NCBI GenBank assembly: GCA_013399305.1 | Contig: VXAI01000098.1 | Coordinates: 62,001-126,000, forward strand | Source of the DNA: Rostratula benghalensis | Taxonomy: Eukaryota > Chordata > Aves > Charadriiformes > Rostratulidae | Reading direction: 5' to 3' | Length of the DNA: 64,000 nucleotides | Shown: positions 40,391 to 62,235 of the stretch, one piece after another | Layout of the letters: every line of letters starts with the position of its first letter | How positions within the stretch are numbered: the stretch's first letter is position 1 | The notes under the pieces: generated by a model | The model's database searches: none | Seen by the model: only the letters and a program-made list of their open reading frames with translations | Told to the model about the DNA's origin: nothing | Made by a program: the position numbers and the translations under genes

Positions 40391-40570
40391 TTTTCCCGCG
40401 GCAGCAGGGGGAAGCCTCTCACCCGCGCGGCCTCATGGGCGGGTTCTGGAACCTTCTGGAACCTTCCGGGTCAGCTCCGCCCCGCGCCTCAGCTCCTCAC
40501 AGGCCCCGCCCTCAGCCCCGGCCCCGCCACCGCCTGAGGGAAACCGCCTCAACAGCTGCCGGGAGCAAAC
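40250..40570. other. CpG island downstream of RERE
   Basis: This is the only dense cluster of CG dinucleotides in the left 42 kb, with GC-rich runs such as GGGGGCCGGGCGAGCG and CCCGCGCGGCC. It lies about 5 kb beyond the RERE stop codon and 2 kb beyond its predicted 3' end. In vertebrates isolated unmethylated CpG islands usually mark transcription start sites. Confidence 0.7.
40437..40530. promoter_or_regulatory. CpG-island promoter core with five-unit heat-shock element, GC boxes and ETS site
   Basis: A perfect alternating array of five NTTCN/NGAAN units occupies 40444-40466 (TTC 40444, GAA 40449, TTC 40454, GAA 40459, TTC 40464), each spaced exactly 5 bp, the consensus for HSF trimers. It is flanked by GC boxes (GGGCGGG 40437-40443, CCGCCCC 40477-40483, GGCCCCGCCC 40502-40511, GGCCCCGCC 40520-40528) and CTTCCGG (ETS) at 40463-40469. 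An E2F-like TTTCCCGC is at 40392-40399. No TATA box is close by. The site layout favours transcription leftward (minus strand) but it may be bidirectional. Confidence 0.6.
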
Positions 40571-42454
40571 ACATCGCACAGGAGCTTCCAACAAAGGTCA
40601 GAAATTACACAACAAGCACTGTAAAAGTTACCTTTTTCCATGTTCAAAGCACGAGAAATACCCCATTCCCGAACCAAACACCAGGCTTTACCTTTTCTCC
40701 TCATACCTGAACAAATGTGAGTTGTAAAAAGCTACCCCTGGCCTAGGAAGGATTGAAACCCTACAGCCTGCTGTTACTGTTTACAGCTGACGTGACATTA
40801 AAATGAAGTCTGGTAACACAACAAAGCCACACCATAGATGGCTTCCCAGATTTTCCCCTTGCAACCGCAAAGCATCATGACCACCACACCACTATTGCAA
40901 CAGGGACTATATTGTTCCATTTATGGACTAATAAAAATCCTCTTCAGCCCCGTCCCTGTAGGGTTCATCATTTTAAGTCTGGGAACTTAAACCTGTAGCA
41001 AGAAAGGCAGGGCAGCCTAAGCCCATTCAAGTTCTACATTAAGTGCAAGGAATTAAAAAATACCACCACCCAAATGTCAAAATAAATACCACAGCACATG
41101 TTCAGTTCAAGCCAGCCTCAGGAAAAAAAAACAAAAAAAAAAACTTTCAGAAGCTATTTCCAGTAGCTGAGAACTGACCTTCCCCTTATAAAATGCCACG
41201 GGGTATAAATAGAGCAGCCTCTTTGAACAGGCAGCTCCAAACTCCCGGGCAATTTGTCGAGAATCCTCCTCCGTCTGCCTCAAGCACACTCGAACAACAG
41301 GGCACCCTCTTCTCACGGTACTCGGAGCACTAATTAGCTGGAACCAGGAGTCAAAATACCTCACTACTTGCAAAAAATCATAGGTGAAAACCAAAGCAGA
41401 ACAAGATCAAGACTGCAGCCTTCCCATCTCCCTTTCGACTGAACATTTATTCTGCAGAGATACTCGCCGCCTCTCCGTGGCATCCTAACGTTTCCCTGAG
41501 TTTTGGAGACGCCGATTACCACGAACCGTAAACATGGAACACTCACAGCCAGCTCACACAACCACGTTATAATCCCTGATAGATGGAAGGCAGGGAGCCA
41601 TTACAATCGTACACAAACATGTAACTTGATGCAATTTGAAAAGCAAATTTTAGCTTTTCAGCAGGCAACAAACAGACAAATAGTTATTGTGCATCTTCCT
41701 CTCTGTAATTATCGTCCTTTTGGAATGCATCTCTCACCAGCTCTGTATCAGTTGCGTGCAAGATGATTTCACTGGCAGAAATAAGCATTAAGAACTCGGC
41801 TGCTGGGGTGTATATATATAGTGTCCTGTATCTAATTGCAAGCCTATGCACCGTGAGTCATCAAGGCTCACTCTCCTTTGCATGTCTTCTGAACACTTCA
41901 GTTTAAAGGCAAATTTAAAAGATGACAGCATGCTGTCTTTCCTACCCTATGAAACTACAGGAATTATCCTCTCTATTGAGAAGTCCTCGTCTTTCTACTC
42001 TTCTTTGGCTGAAGCAATGAGAGCTTACGCACACATTTCATTTTAACGCCTTCTTTGTGTTCTGGCAGATCAGTGACTACGATATATTACCACTGTACAC
42101 AGAAAACCCCTCAAGTCCTAACAGCCAAAACATCCTTACACATTCATTTTTACCAATTTGACTGCTAAACTTACAGGAAAACACACCAAAGTTCCACAGC
42201 AGGGCCCTAGAGCTTCAATGTGCTTCAGGCAGACAGAATATACTCCGGAACGGGACATCAGGTTGGTGTTTTGTCTATGGTGTACTAAAGAAGAAATAAC
42301 CTCAGAGAAGGAAAAAATAAAGCCAAGAAAGACAAGACAGCTTTGAAATAGACAAGATGGCCATGCCTGCATCCCATGTTATCCCAGATGAAAATAACTC
42401 TTTTCCCACTAACAACAATCAACAGACACATTTCGCTTGCAGGCAAAACCTGGC
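40571..42454. other. Spacer between CpG island and RERE 3' end
   Basis: Holds the TATA-type motif at 41204 and moderately CpG-bearing DNA to 41520. A TATATATATAG run is at about 41812-41822. No gene recognised. Confidence 0.45.
41190..41215 (+). promoter_or_regulatory. Candidate TATA-box promoter
   Basis: A canonical TATAAATAG sits at 41204-41212, preceded 15 bp upstream by another TATAAAA (41187-41193). Downstream sequence is moderately CpG-containing to about 41520. There is no recognised coding exon nearby; a 95-codon frame on the opposite strand (41107-41394) ends in a poly-Phe/poly-A artefact. Weak evidence on its own. Confidence 0.25.
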
Positions 42455-42473
42455 TGCTGTAGTGTAGCTTGGT

Positions 42474-42479
42474 TTTATT
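42474..42479 (-). terminator. RERE: Candidate distal RERE polyadenylation signal (AATAAA)
   Basis: The minus strand reads ATAAATAAAA here, giving a canonical AATAAA. About 45-65 bases further along the minus strand is a GT-rich stretch (ATGTGTCTGTTGATTGTTG, about 42413-42431) that could be the downstream element. That puts cleavage near 42455. Chosen because it is the last good signal before the sequence changes character, but other sites are possible. Confidence 0.4.
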
Positions 42480-44735
42480 TATGTCCACAAATATTTCAAA
42501 AAAATTACAAAATACTCAAATGGAGAGAACACAGAAGTCACGATTTCTGGGTTTCTACTCTGTTTACACTGTGTTATCCCATGGCAAACTACTCATATAT
42601 ACATTAAGCTTCAAGATATATATAAATGTAGCAGTCAGAATGTACACTCTGCTTTAACGGTGCAGTGAAACAAGCTCAACCATGACGACATAGAACAAGA
42701 GAGACGTTTCAAAAACACTAAAGCAAAATTAAAAAATAAACTTTCAAAAGAGAGGAAAAGTAAGAGAGATTTCTGAAAGAAAATCAAAAGGTCTGGGTTG
42801 TTTTAACAGGGCATCGAACACCAAGATGGTTTCAAAAACCACTGCATGTAAAGTTGTAGTTAATCATTGGTCTAAAATGGAAGAATTTTAGTGCTTATTT
42901 GGTGAATGATGTAAAAAGAAATAAAAAATAGGAGAGATCAATGAGTAACTTCTGAAAAGACTGCTAAATCTCAGCTGAAAAAAAATACAGAGAGGGGACC
43001 ACTGGAGGCAATTAGGCTTTTTTTTTTTTTTTTGCTTAAGAACTATAGCTAATAGTAACAGCAAAAAAGAAGGATCAGAAGAAATGGCTGAAGTGGCTGA
43101 ACTCCCCCAAATTCCACATGGAACAAGGAGGAGAGGTTTAACTGAAATATGCCTAATTAGCCCTTTAAAGTAAGCTGAGGCGCTCTCTCTGCTGAGCAGA
43201 CCGATCTCACCAGCTACTCACTGTTCGCTAAAGTAAAAACGTTACCCAGAAGAAAACCATTTCACCTGATCCCTGCAGCCAGCGACTGAAGGCATTGACT
43301 GAAGACTTCACCATCCTCGATTCTAGCTTGACCTCATGGTTTCCAAATCCTGGAAACACTAGCTGTTCCTCCTAATACCTTCACTGAGTCCAAATATAGC
43401 AAATGGGACTGATTAAACGCTATTGCAGTTCTTTAGCACTGAGAAATCTGAAATGGAGGACAGGAGAAAAAATAAAAAATAATAAAAAAAAAAAAAAGAT
43501 CAACATCAGCTGAAATAGCCTCCCCCCCGTCCTCTCCTCTACACTTTTGTCTTAACTGGGCCTAGAATACCCTGATGTGTATTTTTTAATTGGCAAACAG
43601 ATGTTACGAACTCTCCAACAGTAATCTTCGGGCACTAGCGCTGACACCGGTGTGAGATCAGAGGTGGATAAAGCACTGTGCATGCCACACCTTCCATGGG
43701 AACGTATGATTAACTACAAGTTTATCAGACATGGCTTGGTACAGTCCTATGACACAACCATCACACCGAACAGTCTACAACAGCAGAGAGAGAGCACTCG
43801 TGAGTTAAGAGAGAGAATGGGGGGGAAGTTATGCACCAGCAGAAAAAACAGCCAGCAGATTCAGATGTCCATTGGTTGCATCACCCTCTGCTCTGGCAAA
43901 GAAAACCCATGGCAAAAATAGTTGGAAAAAACCAGTAATTCTGCCTAGACAGTAAGCAGAGGTGTCTCCAAAATAATGCTCACTGGCCTTCTGTGTGTTC
44001 CTCTCCTTTTACCATCCACCTGGGAACCAGCCAACAGGAGTTATTCTGCGTGGACCTGTGGTGTTGGGAGTCAGTGTCACTGTCCGTGTATCTGGTTAAT
44101 CCCAAAGCAGTAAGTTCCTGAGATACAGAACACTGGTGGCAATTAAGAAGTTTTTTGCTTATAAAAACAGAACTAAAACAGTCAAAGAGAAATACAGCCT
44201 AGTCTTTGCAAAACAACTTTAAGAACACCGAGTTGCCTATCCACTTGTCTTAAGAACATATCAAACATGAGGCCAGAAAGAGCACATCCTCCAGAAAAAT
44301 GCACATGCATACAAAATTCTGGCTGTGCTAGTTTGAGCCACGAAAAAATTTTAAAAAGAGATTTTAGAACAGATTATTTCTTTGAAATTTTGCTTAAAGT
44401 CTAAAACCAATGTAGTTCGATCAAGTTTCAAAAGGTAATAGGAAAGAAGTGTCTTATGGCCACACTGAAAATTAACCCTTGAAGTAGGCATCAAAAGGGT
44501 AAGCTAGTTCCAAGGGACACCTGTACTGCTGAGAAACCCAAATCAACAGAAATCATCTGCAGAACAGAGAGATGTAACACTAACAAAACAAAAAAAAATC
44601 CAACAAACCCAAACAAACCAAAAAACCAAGAACAGTCATTTGCAACATTATCCCTGCAACTCCCTTTAATGCTTATTGTTGATATCAAACCAAATTTCAA
44701 GCTTTTACCCATTTGAAATTATTGATACCCATCAT

Positions 44736-44753
44736 TCCCTTTAATTAAAGGGA
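44736..44753. repeat. 18-bp perfect palindrome in RERE 3' UTR
   Basis: TCCCTTTAATTAAAGGGA reads identically on both strands, with no spacer. In RNA it would be a dimerising rather than a looped element. It is followed by an AT-rich TATATATA run (about 44759-44769). Confidence 0.8.
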
Positions 44754-45448
44754 TAATTATATATATATTTTTTTATTAAAAAATCAACTCTGTAGTCTGT
44801 CAATACCAGGTAGGAATTCACAATTTGTGATGTTACTGAAAACCAAGATAAATGTTTCTGGAGTTTTGTTTTGTTTTGTTTCTCCCCTCTACCCAAAAAA
44901 GTTATTTACAGACTTAAAAAGCCATGCTGCAGAACTGAGCTCTCTTTAAAATTATGAAGATTTCCTACAATGTATTAAAATAAAAGTAGATTTTTATTAT
45001 TATAGCACTTGGATTCAGAGCTTGTTATGTCACCTACTTGCAATCCTTGTTTTTTTTTAAAATAGCTATAGATGCATTGAGTGTCTCTTCACGCACAGTG
45101 ACTTGTGTTGTGAACCTGATTCTAGCACCTACTCAAAACAAACTAGTAAGAAAAAAACCCAAGATTGCAGGAAGTTCTCTGAATATTCCACACAGTCCTG
45201 TGTTTTCAATAGGCTTCTGAATACGTTGTCATGCAGGGAGACCCACACCAGTCTTGAGAAATCTTCTCTACAAATGAACACTATGCTGATAAGTCTCTAC
45301 TTGTTGGGTGGTTGTTTCTCTTTTAAATATATAAAGAAATCTTTATAAGATATTCTTTTCCTTTTGTAGCTCTTATTGTATGTAAAAATGTTCCACTCCT
45401 TCCCAAGGACTGGGGTTTCCATAGCCAGCATTACAAATAAATAATTTA

Positions 45449-45482
45449 TTACAACTGTTTGTCGCCTTCTTTCTTCAGTCGA
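45449..45482 (-). CDS. RERE: RERE terminal coding exon with stop codon
   Basis: Only 34 coding bases. After the acceptor CTCTTTCAG, the joined codon gives Ser, followed by RLKKEGDKQL and the stop TAA (45449-45451). This is the conserved C-terminus of RERE, and the phase (2 bases carried from the previous exon) fits exactly. The stop is followed at once by an A/U-rich run containing AATAAA and ATTTA overlaps on the minus strand (about 45432-45450). Confidence 0.94.
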
Positions 45483-46841
<1,359 letters not shown>

Positions 46842-46844
46842 TCA

Positions 46845-50928
<4,084 letters not shown>

Positions 50929-52313
50929 CTGGCTGATTGACTGGCATGACTTGGTGTATCCACCACAGTGGGTTCGGGTGATGGACTTCTGGGAGGAGGG
51001 GGAGGGCTTTCTGGTTCCTCAGCTTCATCTGGGACTTCTTCTTTGATTTGAATAGGTGGCAGCGTGCAGGCTGTCACCACTGGCACGTTGCCACTAGAAG
51101 CCGCTGATGTGGAGATGGAAGTCTGAAGGGGGATGCCAGGCACGGTGGGTGGCGTGGAAGTGGAGGGGCAAGAAGGAGGGGTGATGGGAGGTGGGCCTCC
51201 TGGGACAAACGGATGCTGAGAAAAGGGGGGCTGGGAGGATACCTGATGGAGTCCAGAGGGGGGGTGAGTAGCAGGTGGGGGAAGGCTTTGACTCTGCGTC
51301 AGTACAGGAGGCTGGGCTTGCGAAGACTGCAGCGGCTGGCTTTGAGGCATCAGCTGCAGAGGAGGAGGGTGTGCTGATGGAGGATGATGAGTTGAGAGGG
51401 AGCTGAGAGGTTTTAAAGCAGGTGGCGGAGGCAAGTTGGAGTTCATTGAGAATGGAGAAGGGCCAGAGAGATGAGGAGGATGCTTGTGGGATGGGGCAGT
51501 GGGGAGCTGAGGGATCGGGGTGGTAGGGGGAGGTTTGATGTGAGGCATGGCCATGGGGGCAGGGGGCAAGGGCTGCTCCCGCGGAGGCTGAGCCTGCTGC
51601 AGCGAGGTCGCAGTGGGCAGGACGGGCTGCGTCACCTGCACCTGGAGAGTGGAGTGAGAATGAGATGGTGCTTGTGTCTGAAGGGGAACCTGAGACTGAG
51701 ATGACTGAGCGGGGAGGGAAAAGGGCTGGGAAGGTACGGGATGAGGCAGGAGGGGCTGAGCCTGCAGGCTGTGAGGGGCAGGCTGGGCCTGGCTGTGGAG
51801 CGGAGGCTGCGAGTGGGGCTGTGATGAGGCAGGGGTCTGCTGGCTCTGTGACACGCTCAAAGGCTGCAGGGGCGGGTGAGGAGATGGGAGCCTCTGCGGG
51901 TGCAAAGCAGGGGCCTGCTGTATGTGCGAGTGAGGAGGGGGCGGTGCGGGAGCCGGGGGCTGGCTGGGGGGCTGGGACGCCGATGGCGAGACCTGTGGAG
52001 GGGCTGAAGTGGCGCTCGGCGCTGCTGGCAGCGACGCCGGGAGCTGGGCTGATATGGGTGGCGTGGGAGGAGGAGCCTGGCCAGGAGCGCTCTGCGCCTG
52101 AAGCACTTGGGGTTGTGCCTGCAGCACTTGCTGTTGAGCAGATGAATCTGAGTCACTCTCATTGTCTTGAGGGCTTGGGATGCTGGGTGACGTGCTCCGG
52201 TTGTCCTGGTCAATGTCCTTGGGATCGCTGCTGCCTTCGTCATTGACGCTGCGGCTGTCAGAGCTCTCGCCTTCGCCCTCGCCCTCCGAGGGAGAGTTTG
52301 GCCTGCTGATCTC
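50929..52313 (-). CDS. RERE: RERE coding exon: long Pro/Gln/Ser-rich atrophin region
   Basis: This 1385-base exon encodes about 461 residues of the atrophin-1-like region. It opens [20 protein letters not shown], an acidic Ser-rich stretch, then becomes strongly Pro/Gln/Ser/His-rich. Conserved islands include [69 protein letters not shown] and [15 protein letters not shown]. Near its end are [16 protein letters not shown] (a third IKEE sumoylation-type motif), a run of prolines, [20 protein letters not shown], and a two-base phase at the donor AG|GTAAGG. The region between the islands is Gln/Ser-richer than I remember for human RERE, as expected for a fast-drifting disordered segment. Atrophins use this portion for co-repressor interactions. 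A long open frame on the opposite strand here is a composition artefact. Confidence 0.95.
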
Positions 52314-53214
52314 CTGCAAGGACAGGGGGAAGAATTACCACCATGCATGAGGCAACTGCACAAAGGACATCGGCAGCAGCCTGTCAAAGGGTGCTGCACC
52401 ACCCCAAGTGCAAGCACCCACCCCTTTCAACACCTCACAGGGCTTCAAACAGCACAACATAAATATCCAAAGGGAGGGTGAAAGACAACAGAGCCAGGCT
52501 CTCTCTAGCAGTGGCAGTGGGCACAAATGAAATACAGGAGGTTCTGCCTCAACATATCGAACAGTTTATTCACTACAAAGGGAAACAAGCAATGGAACAG
52601 TTTGCCCAGAGAGGCTGTGGGATCCCCATCTTTGCAGATACTCAAAAGCCATCTGGACATGGTTCTGGGCAGTCAGCTCTAGGTGGCCCTGCTTGAGCAG
52701 AGGGCTTGACTAGATGACCTCCAGATCCCCTCCAGCCTCAACCATTCTGTGGTTCTGTAACATGGAAAGCTCAGTACCAGAATTCCCAAATCCTGTACAC
52801 AGAGTGGACCTGGTCAGGTACATGGAGCCGGTAAGGTATCCTTAAAATTATTTAAATTAAGCTTTGATACCATTAAGAGAACTCCAGCAGTGGTCTTAAC
52901 GCCACAGATAAGGAAGAAACAAATTTCATTTAAAAAAAAAAAAAGTGGGGAAGGGGTGTGGATAATAATCCAAGTGTATTCCTCTGTGGTTGTTAATTGA
53001 TATTACAACAAAAAAAGGCTTCTGCACTTACCCCATATAAATTCACTATTTTTCAACAGACAGAACACATTCTTACATGGGCTGCTTTCCAATGGCAGAT
53101 TCAGTTACAATTTGCCATGGCTTAAACCAATTTCGTGGTTTTGGTTTGTTGCCCAGTTTGTAACCCCTCCCCTTGCAATCCCCTCAAGTTAAAACACTGC
53201 CCTGTGGGACTCAC
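52314..53214 (-). other. RERE: RERE intron carrying CR1
   Basis: Bounded by CAA|GTGAGT and CTTGCAG. The antisense CR1 fragment (52540-52760) is the only recognised content. Confidence 0.85.
52540..52760 (+). mobile_element. CR1 LINE 3' end, plus strand
   Basis: Typical CR1 3' sequence: TTTGCCCAGAGAGGCTGTGG, then a CATCTTTGCAGATACTCAAAA segment, GGGCTTGACTAGATGACCTC, and the terminal tail ATTCTGTGGTTCTGTAA. About 220 bp remain, 5'-truncated. It lies in the RERE intron before the long Pro/Gln exon, antisense to RERE. Confidence 0.92.
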
Positions 53215-53328
53215 TTGAGTTTTGGATTTTTTGGCATTGGACCTCTCAGGTTCCTCCGTGTCAGAAGCTGCCTTTTCCCTCTGCCTCTTGGAGTTTTTGA
53301 GAGGAGAAGACACCTCTTCTTTTATCTT
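53215..53328 (-). CDS. RERE: RERE coding exon: basic nuclear-localisation linker
   Basis: A short 114-base phase-0 exon encodes 38 residues that run KIKEEVSSPLKNSKRQREK and then AASDTEEPERSNAKKSKTQ. It lies between the acceptor GTGGCAG and donor CAA|GTGAGT. It holds a second psi-K-x-E motif (IKEE) and two basic clusters (KRQREK, KKSK) typical of a bipartite nuclear localisation signal. The family sequence across the next junction (KTQ to EISRPNSP) is restored exactly. A frame-compatible read-through into the intron exists (VSPTGQ...) but ends at a stop soon after. Confidence 0.92.
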
Positions 53329-59425
<6,097 letters not shown>

Positions 59426-61684
59426 TCAGCTTTTTTCCTCCCTTTTCCTCTCTTTATGCACATATGTATGTTTGTAGGAAGCTTCACGATGCGTTTCAGA
59501 CAAAAGAATTCTTTCCCTACAACAGACCAAAGGAAAAAAAAAATCCTCATTATTTTTTGTTTGCTTTTTGCAGGGGAGGGAAGAGAAGCAAATTGAGGCC
59601 TTCTCGCTCCTCTCCCCCAAGAGAAAAGAGGTTGGGGTGGCTCCTATCCAGCCTCCACTCAGCTGCTGCTGGCACTGCAGGGTGCCCCTGCCTCCCTGCC
59701 AGCATCCTGTTGGCACCTCTGGACAGGTACCACCTTTCAATGGGTTGTCAGAACAAACAACTGGTAACTGCTAAGAATCCTCTGGTGTTTACAGAAAGAA
59801 CAGGGATCCGTTCAAACAGATACTGCCTTTTTGTCAACCTACGTTCTGCGTACGGGTATTTTTTCTATATACTTGTTTCAGAAGCTGAAAGTTAGAACAC
59901 TATGCAACAAGAAGCCTATAACTCAACCCTACTGCAGCAAATCGTGTTTTAATTTGAACATATATGCCCACATCTAAATTAATTAAGCAGTTAAAAAAAG
60001 CACACCTAGAGAAAATGAGGGATAATTTCCCAGCCCCACGAAGCTGGCTTACATTCAAGAACTGGAGCAGCTGCCAGTCAAACTATCAGATGTAATGCTG
60101 AACTGAAGAACAGCATGTGGTTTTAATATCTCTTCTCTTACTTTGAAACCTCATCATTTCCTGGCGACTTGTCTGCCTCTAAGGTAAAAGGTGTTGTTTC
60201 TTTCAAGTTGCAAAAAGACAAAAAAAAAAAAATATTCTTACCAGCCCCTTGGAAAAAAAAAAAAAAAAAAAGAATCAACATCAGAACAAACATACCTGAA
60301 TTGCCCACAAAAAGGGTTTCTTTGAACTGTGTTTTATGTGATCAAATAACACAACCCCAGCCTGCTCCCGGCCGGGGGGAAATCCTGCAGCCTGTACCCG
60401 GGGCAGATCGCTCAGGTTAACGCTAAGACAGACACACCTTTAATCCCAACTCTCCCAAGGGCCTCAACAAGCAATTACAGCCACAACTAACATCTGCCCC
60501 ACTGGAAAGACAAAAGGAGGATGTTGTTCTAGACACTAACTGCTGACACTTAAGACACTCAAGACTTTTTACCAATGCCCAATTTATAAAGAGAAATGCC
60601 AGAAAACGAACACAAACCACGACCTTGATTTCTGGTGACAGGCAGAAGAGATGCATTTTGAATCCCCGCTGCTGCAGGCTGGGATTGGTGCCACTGCTCC
60701 ACCACAGACCTCACCAATATTCACACCCAGCTCTTTTCAGAGTGGAGGAAGGATGAAGTGGACAAAATTAATCATTACCTACAACTGGTGGTTCTGAAGG
60801 GCAAAAGCCCTATGAAAAAACCCCACAACACCATGTCTGTAGCTTTTTCCTGGGGAGAATCTAAAAGGAAAATGTGTGCGGGCTGGCAAGGAGCATTCCA
60901 GCTATGTCCGATGTGGGAAGAACACCAAGTTCTGACACCCAGCACCCTGCTCTGCTGCTGCATGTTTCAACCACGTGTGTTTGCTTTAGAAATACCATTT
61001 TACCCCGAGTCCATCAAGTGGGCTCAAAGTCCACCCAGCACCACTGCTTGTCAAACCCAGCAGACGACCTGTGCCAGGCGGCAGACAAAGCTCTGCAGAA
61101 AAGCTTATGCAATGCTTTTCAGAGGTAGGAAGTGCTTTTGCAAGTGGAACCAGCCACATTTCACCTATAAATTCATTTATATCAAATCTGAGGTGTCAGC
61201 ACCAAGGACCAAGTCAGTAAATCCCATGTCTTTATGTCAGTGAATTAATGTGTCCTCTGACATATGGCAACAGCAGAGTGCAACCCAATCCGTTTTCCTC
61301 CCATGATAAAACAGGAAATGGGATCCTGTTTGAGCTCTATTTACACATTGCAAACCTATCAGGCCCCACAGGAAGTTCAACACATGTATGACATCATAAA
61401 CCAAACATTAAAAAAAAAAAAGGAAGGTGTATATTTATAAAAAAAATCCTGACTTCATGATGATAAAGCTTTTCTTCCTGAGAACCTCCCAACGCTGCAG
61501 CCACAACTGCACGCAGGTAAAGATGAAGCAGAAGATCATTCGACAGCTTGTTTTCCCCCATGTGGGAAATCTGGCTCTCTGAAAGGGCTAGAGAACATTC
61601 TGCACTCCACAGTCCACCATCAACCTCCCAGCTCCATGACTCAGGACGTGACTCAACCTTTGACACAGGCGCAGGAACAATCCT

Positions 61685-61704
61685 CGGGGGGGGTGGGGTG
61701 GGGG
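61685..61704 (+). other. G-quadruplex-type G tracts
   Basis: G8-T-G4-T-G5 on the plus strand in the RERE intron (template side of the gene): enough tracts for an intramolecular G-quadruplex with one-base loops. Confidence 0.6.
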
Positions 61705-62099
61705 AAGCAACCCCCGAGAACATTGAAGTTACAGACAGACAGGAGGTCAGACGGGTACTGCACCGAAAAAATTCCACACCACATCTTATTAGTTGCCTGG
61801 CTATCCCATATTATATTGTCTACCTAAGGGATTAAATGCGGGAGTGGAGTGAGGCTGGAAGGATTAGAAACAGCGTACAGTGGTGACAGCACGGGTGGCA
61901 GAAGCTTGAACACAAAGGAATAAGTCAGGAAAGCTTTGGTTCTACAAACAGGGAATAAAACCAGCTCCCAGCTTCCCTGCAAGTGAAGTCAAATGAACTT
62001 TAATCAAACATGCATAGTGTGCGCTGCTGAGACCCCTGGCACATAAATTCAGGGAAGAAAAGCTGTTGCAGAAATCAATAGCCTACTGAAACATTAACA

Positions 62100-62235
62100 C
62101 GGGCGGGCATTGATCAAAGGGCCCTCTTACAAAAGGCAGCCTTGCAAATTAGCTGCTGCTTTGGCTCGCAAGCAAACAGAGAAGCATGAACGCTGCTGAC
62201 AGGAATGGCCTGTAATCATCATCTCCTTCCTGGCG
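62100..62235. promoter_or_regulatory. Candidate intronic regulatory element with TCF/LEF site
   Basis: In the RERE intron, TGATCAAAGG (62111-62120) is a full TCF/LEF consensus, followed by GCAAATTAGCTGCTGC and GGCCTGTAATCATCATC, a mixed TAAT-bearing block without repeats. Confidence 0.25.

Larger units (their letters stand above)
42455..45448 (-). other. RERE: Predicted RERE 3' untranslated region
   Basis: From the stop codon leftward the minus strand is A/T-rich with long T-rich runs, has no coding potential, and is uninterrupted by recognisable repeats. Its length to the AATAAA at 42474-42479 is about 3 kb, similar to what I recall for mammalian RERE transcripts. Earlier AATAAA signals at 45445-45450, 44993-44998 and 44772-44777 could give shorter isoforms. 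It includes an 18-bp perfect palindrome at 44736-44753 and a T13 run at 43021-43033 on the plus strand. The end point is inference. Confidence 0.5.

Noticed and set aside
40122..40727. 201-codon plus-strand frame across the CpG island
   Set aside because: Openness is explained by GC-rich sequence with few stop codons; the start codon is in poor context and the C-terminal part is AT-rich non-coding DNA.
1..42000. Expected neighbour SLC45A1
   Set aside because: In mammals it lies next to the RERE 3' end, but none of the frames here resemble a sugar transporter; it is probably beyond the left edge.
51665..52246. 193-codon plus-strand frame opposite the long RERE exon
   Set aside because: It is the antisense of a strongly biased Pro/Gln-rich coding exon; Gly/Ala/Glu-rich composition and no family match.
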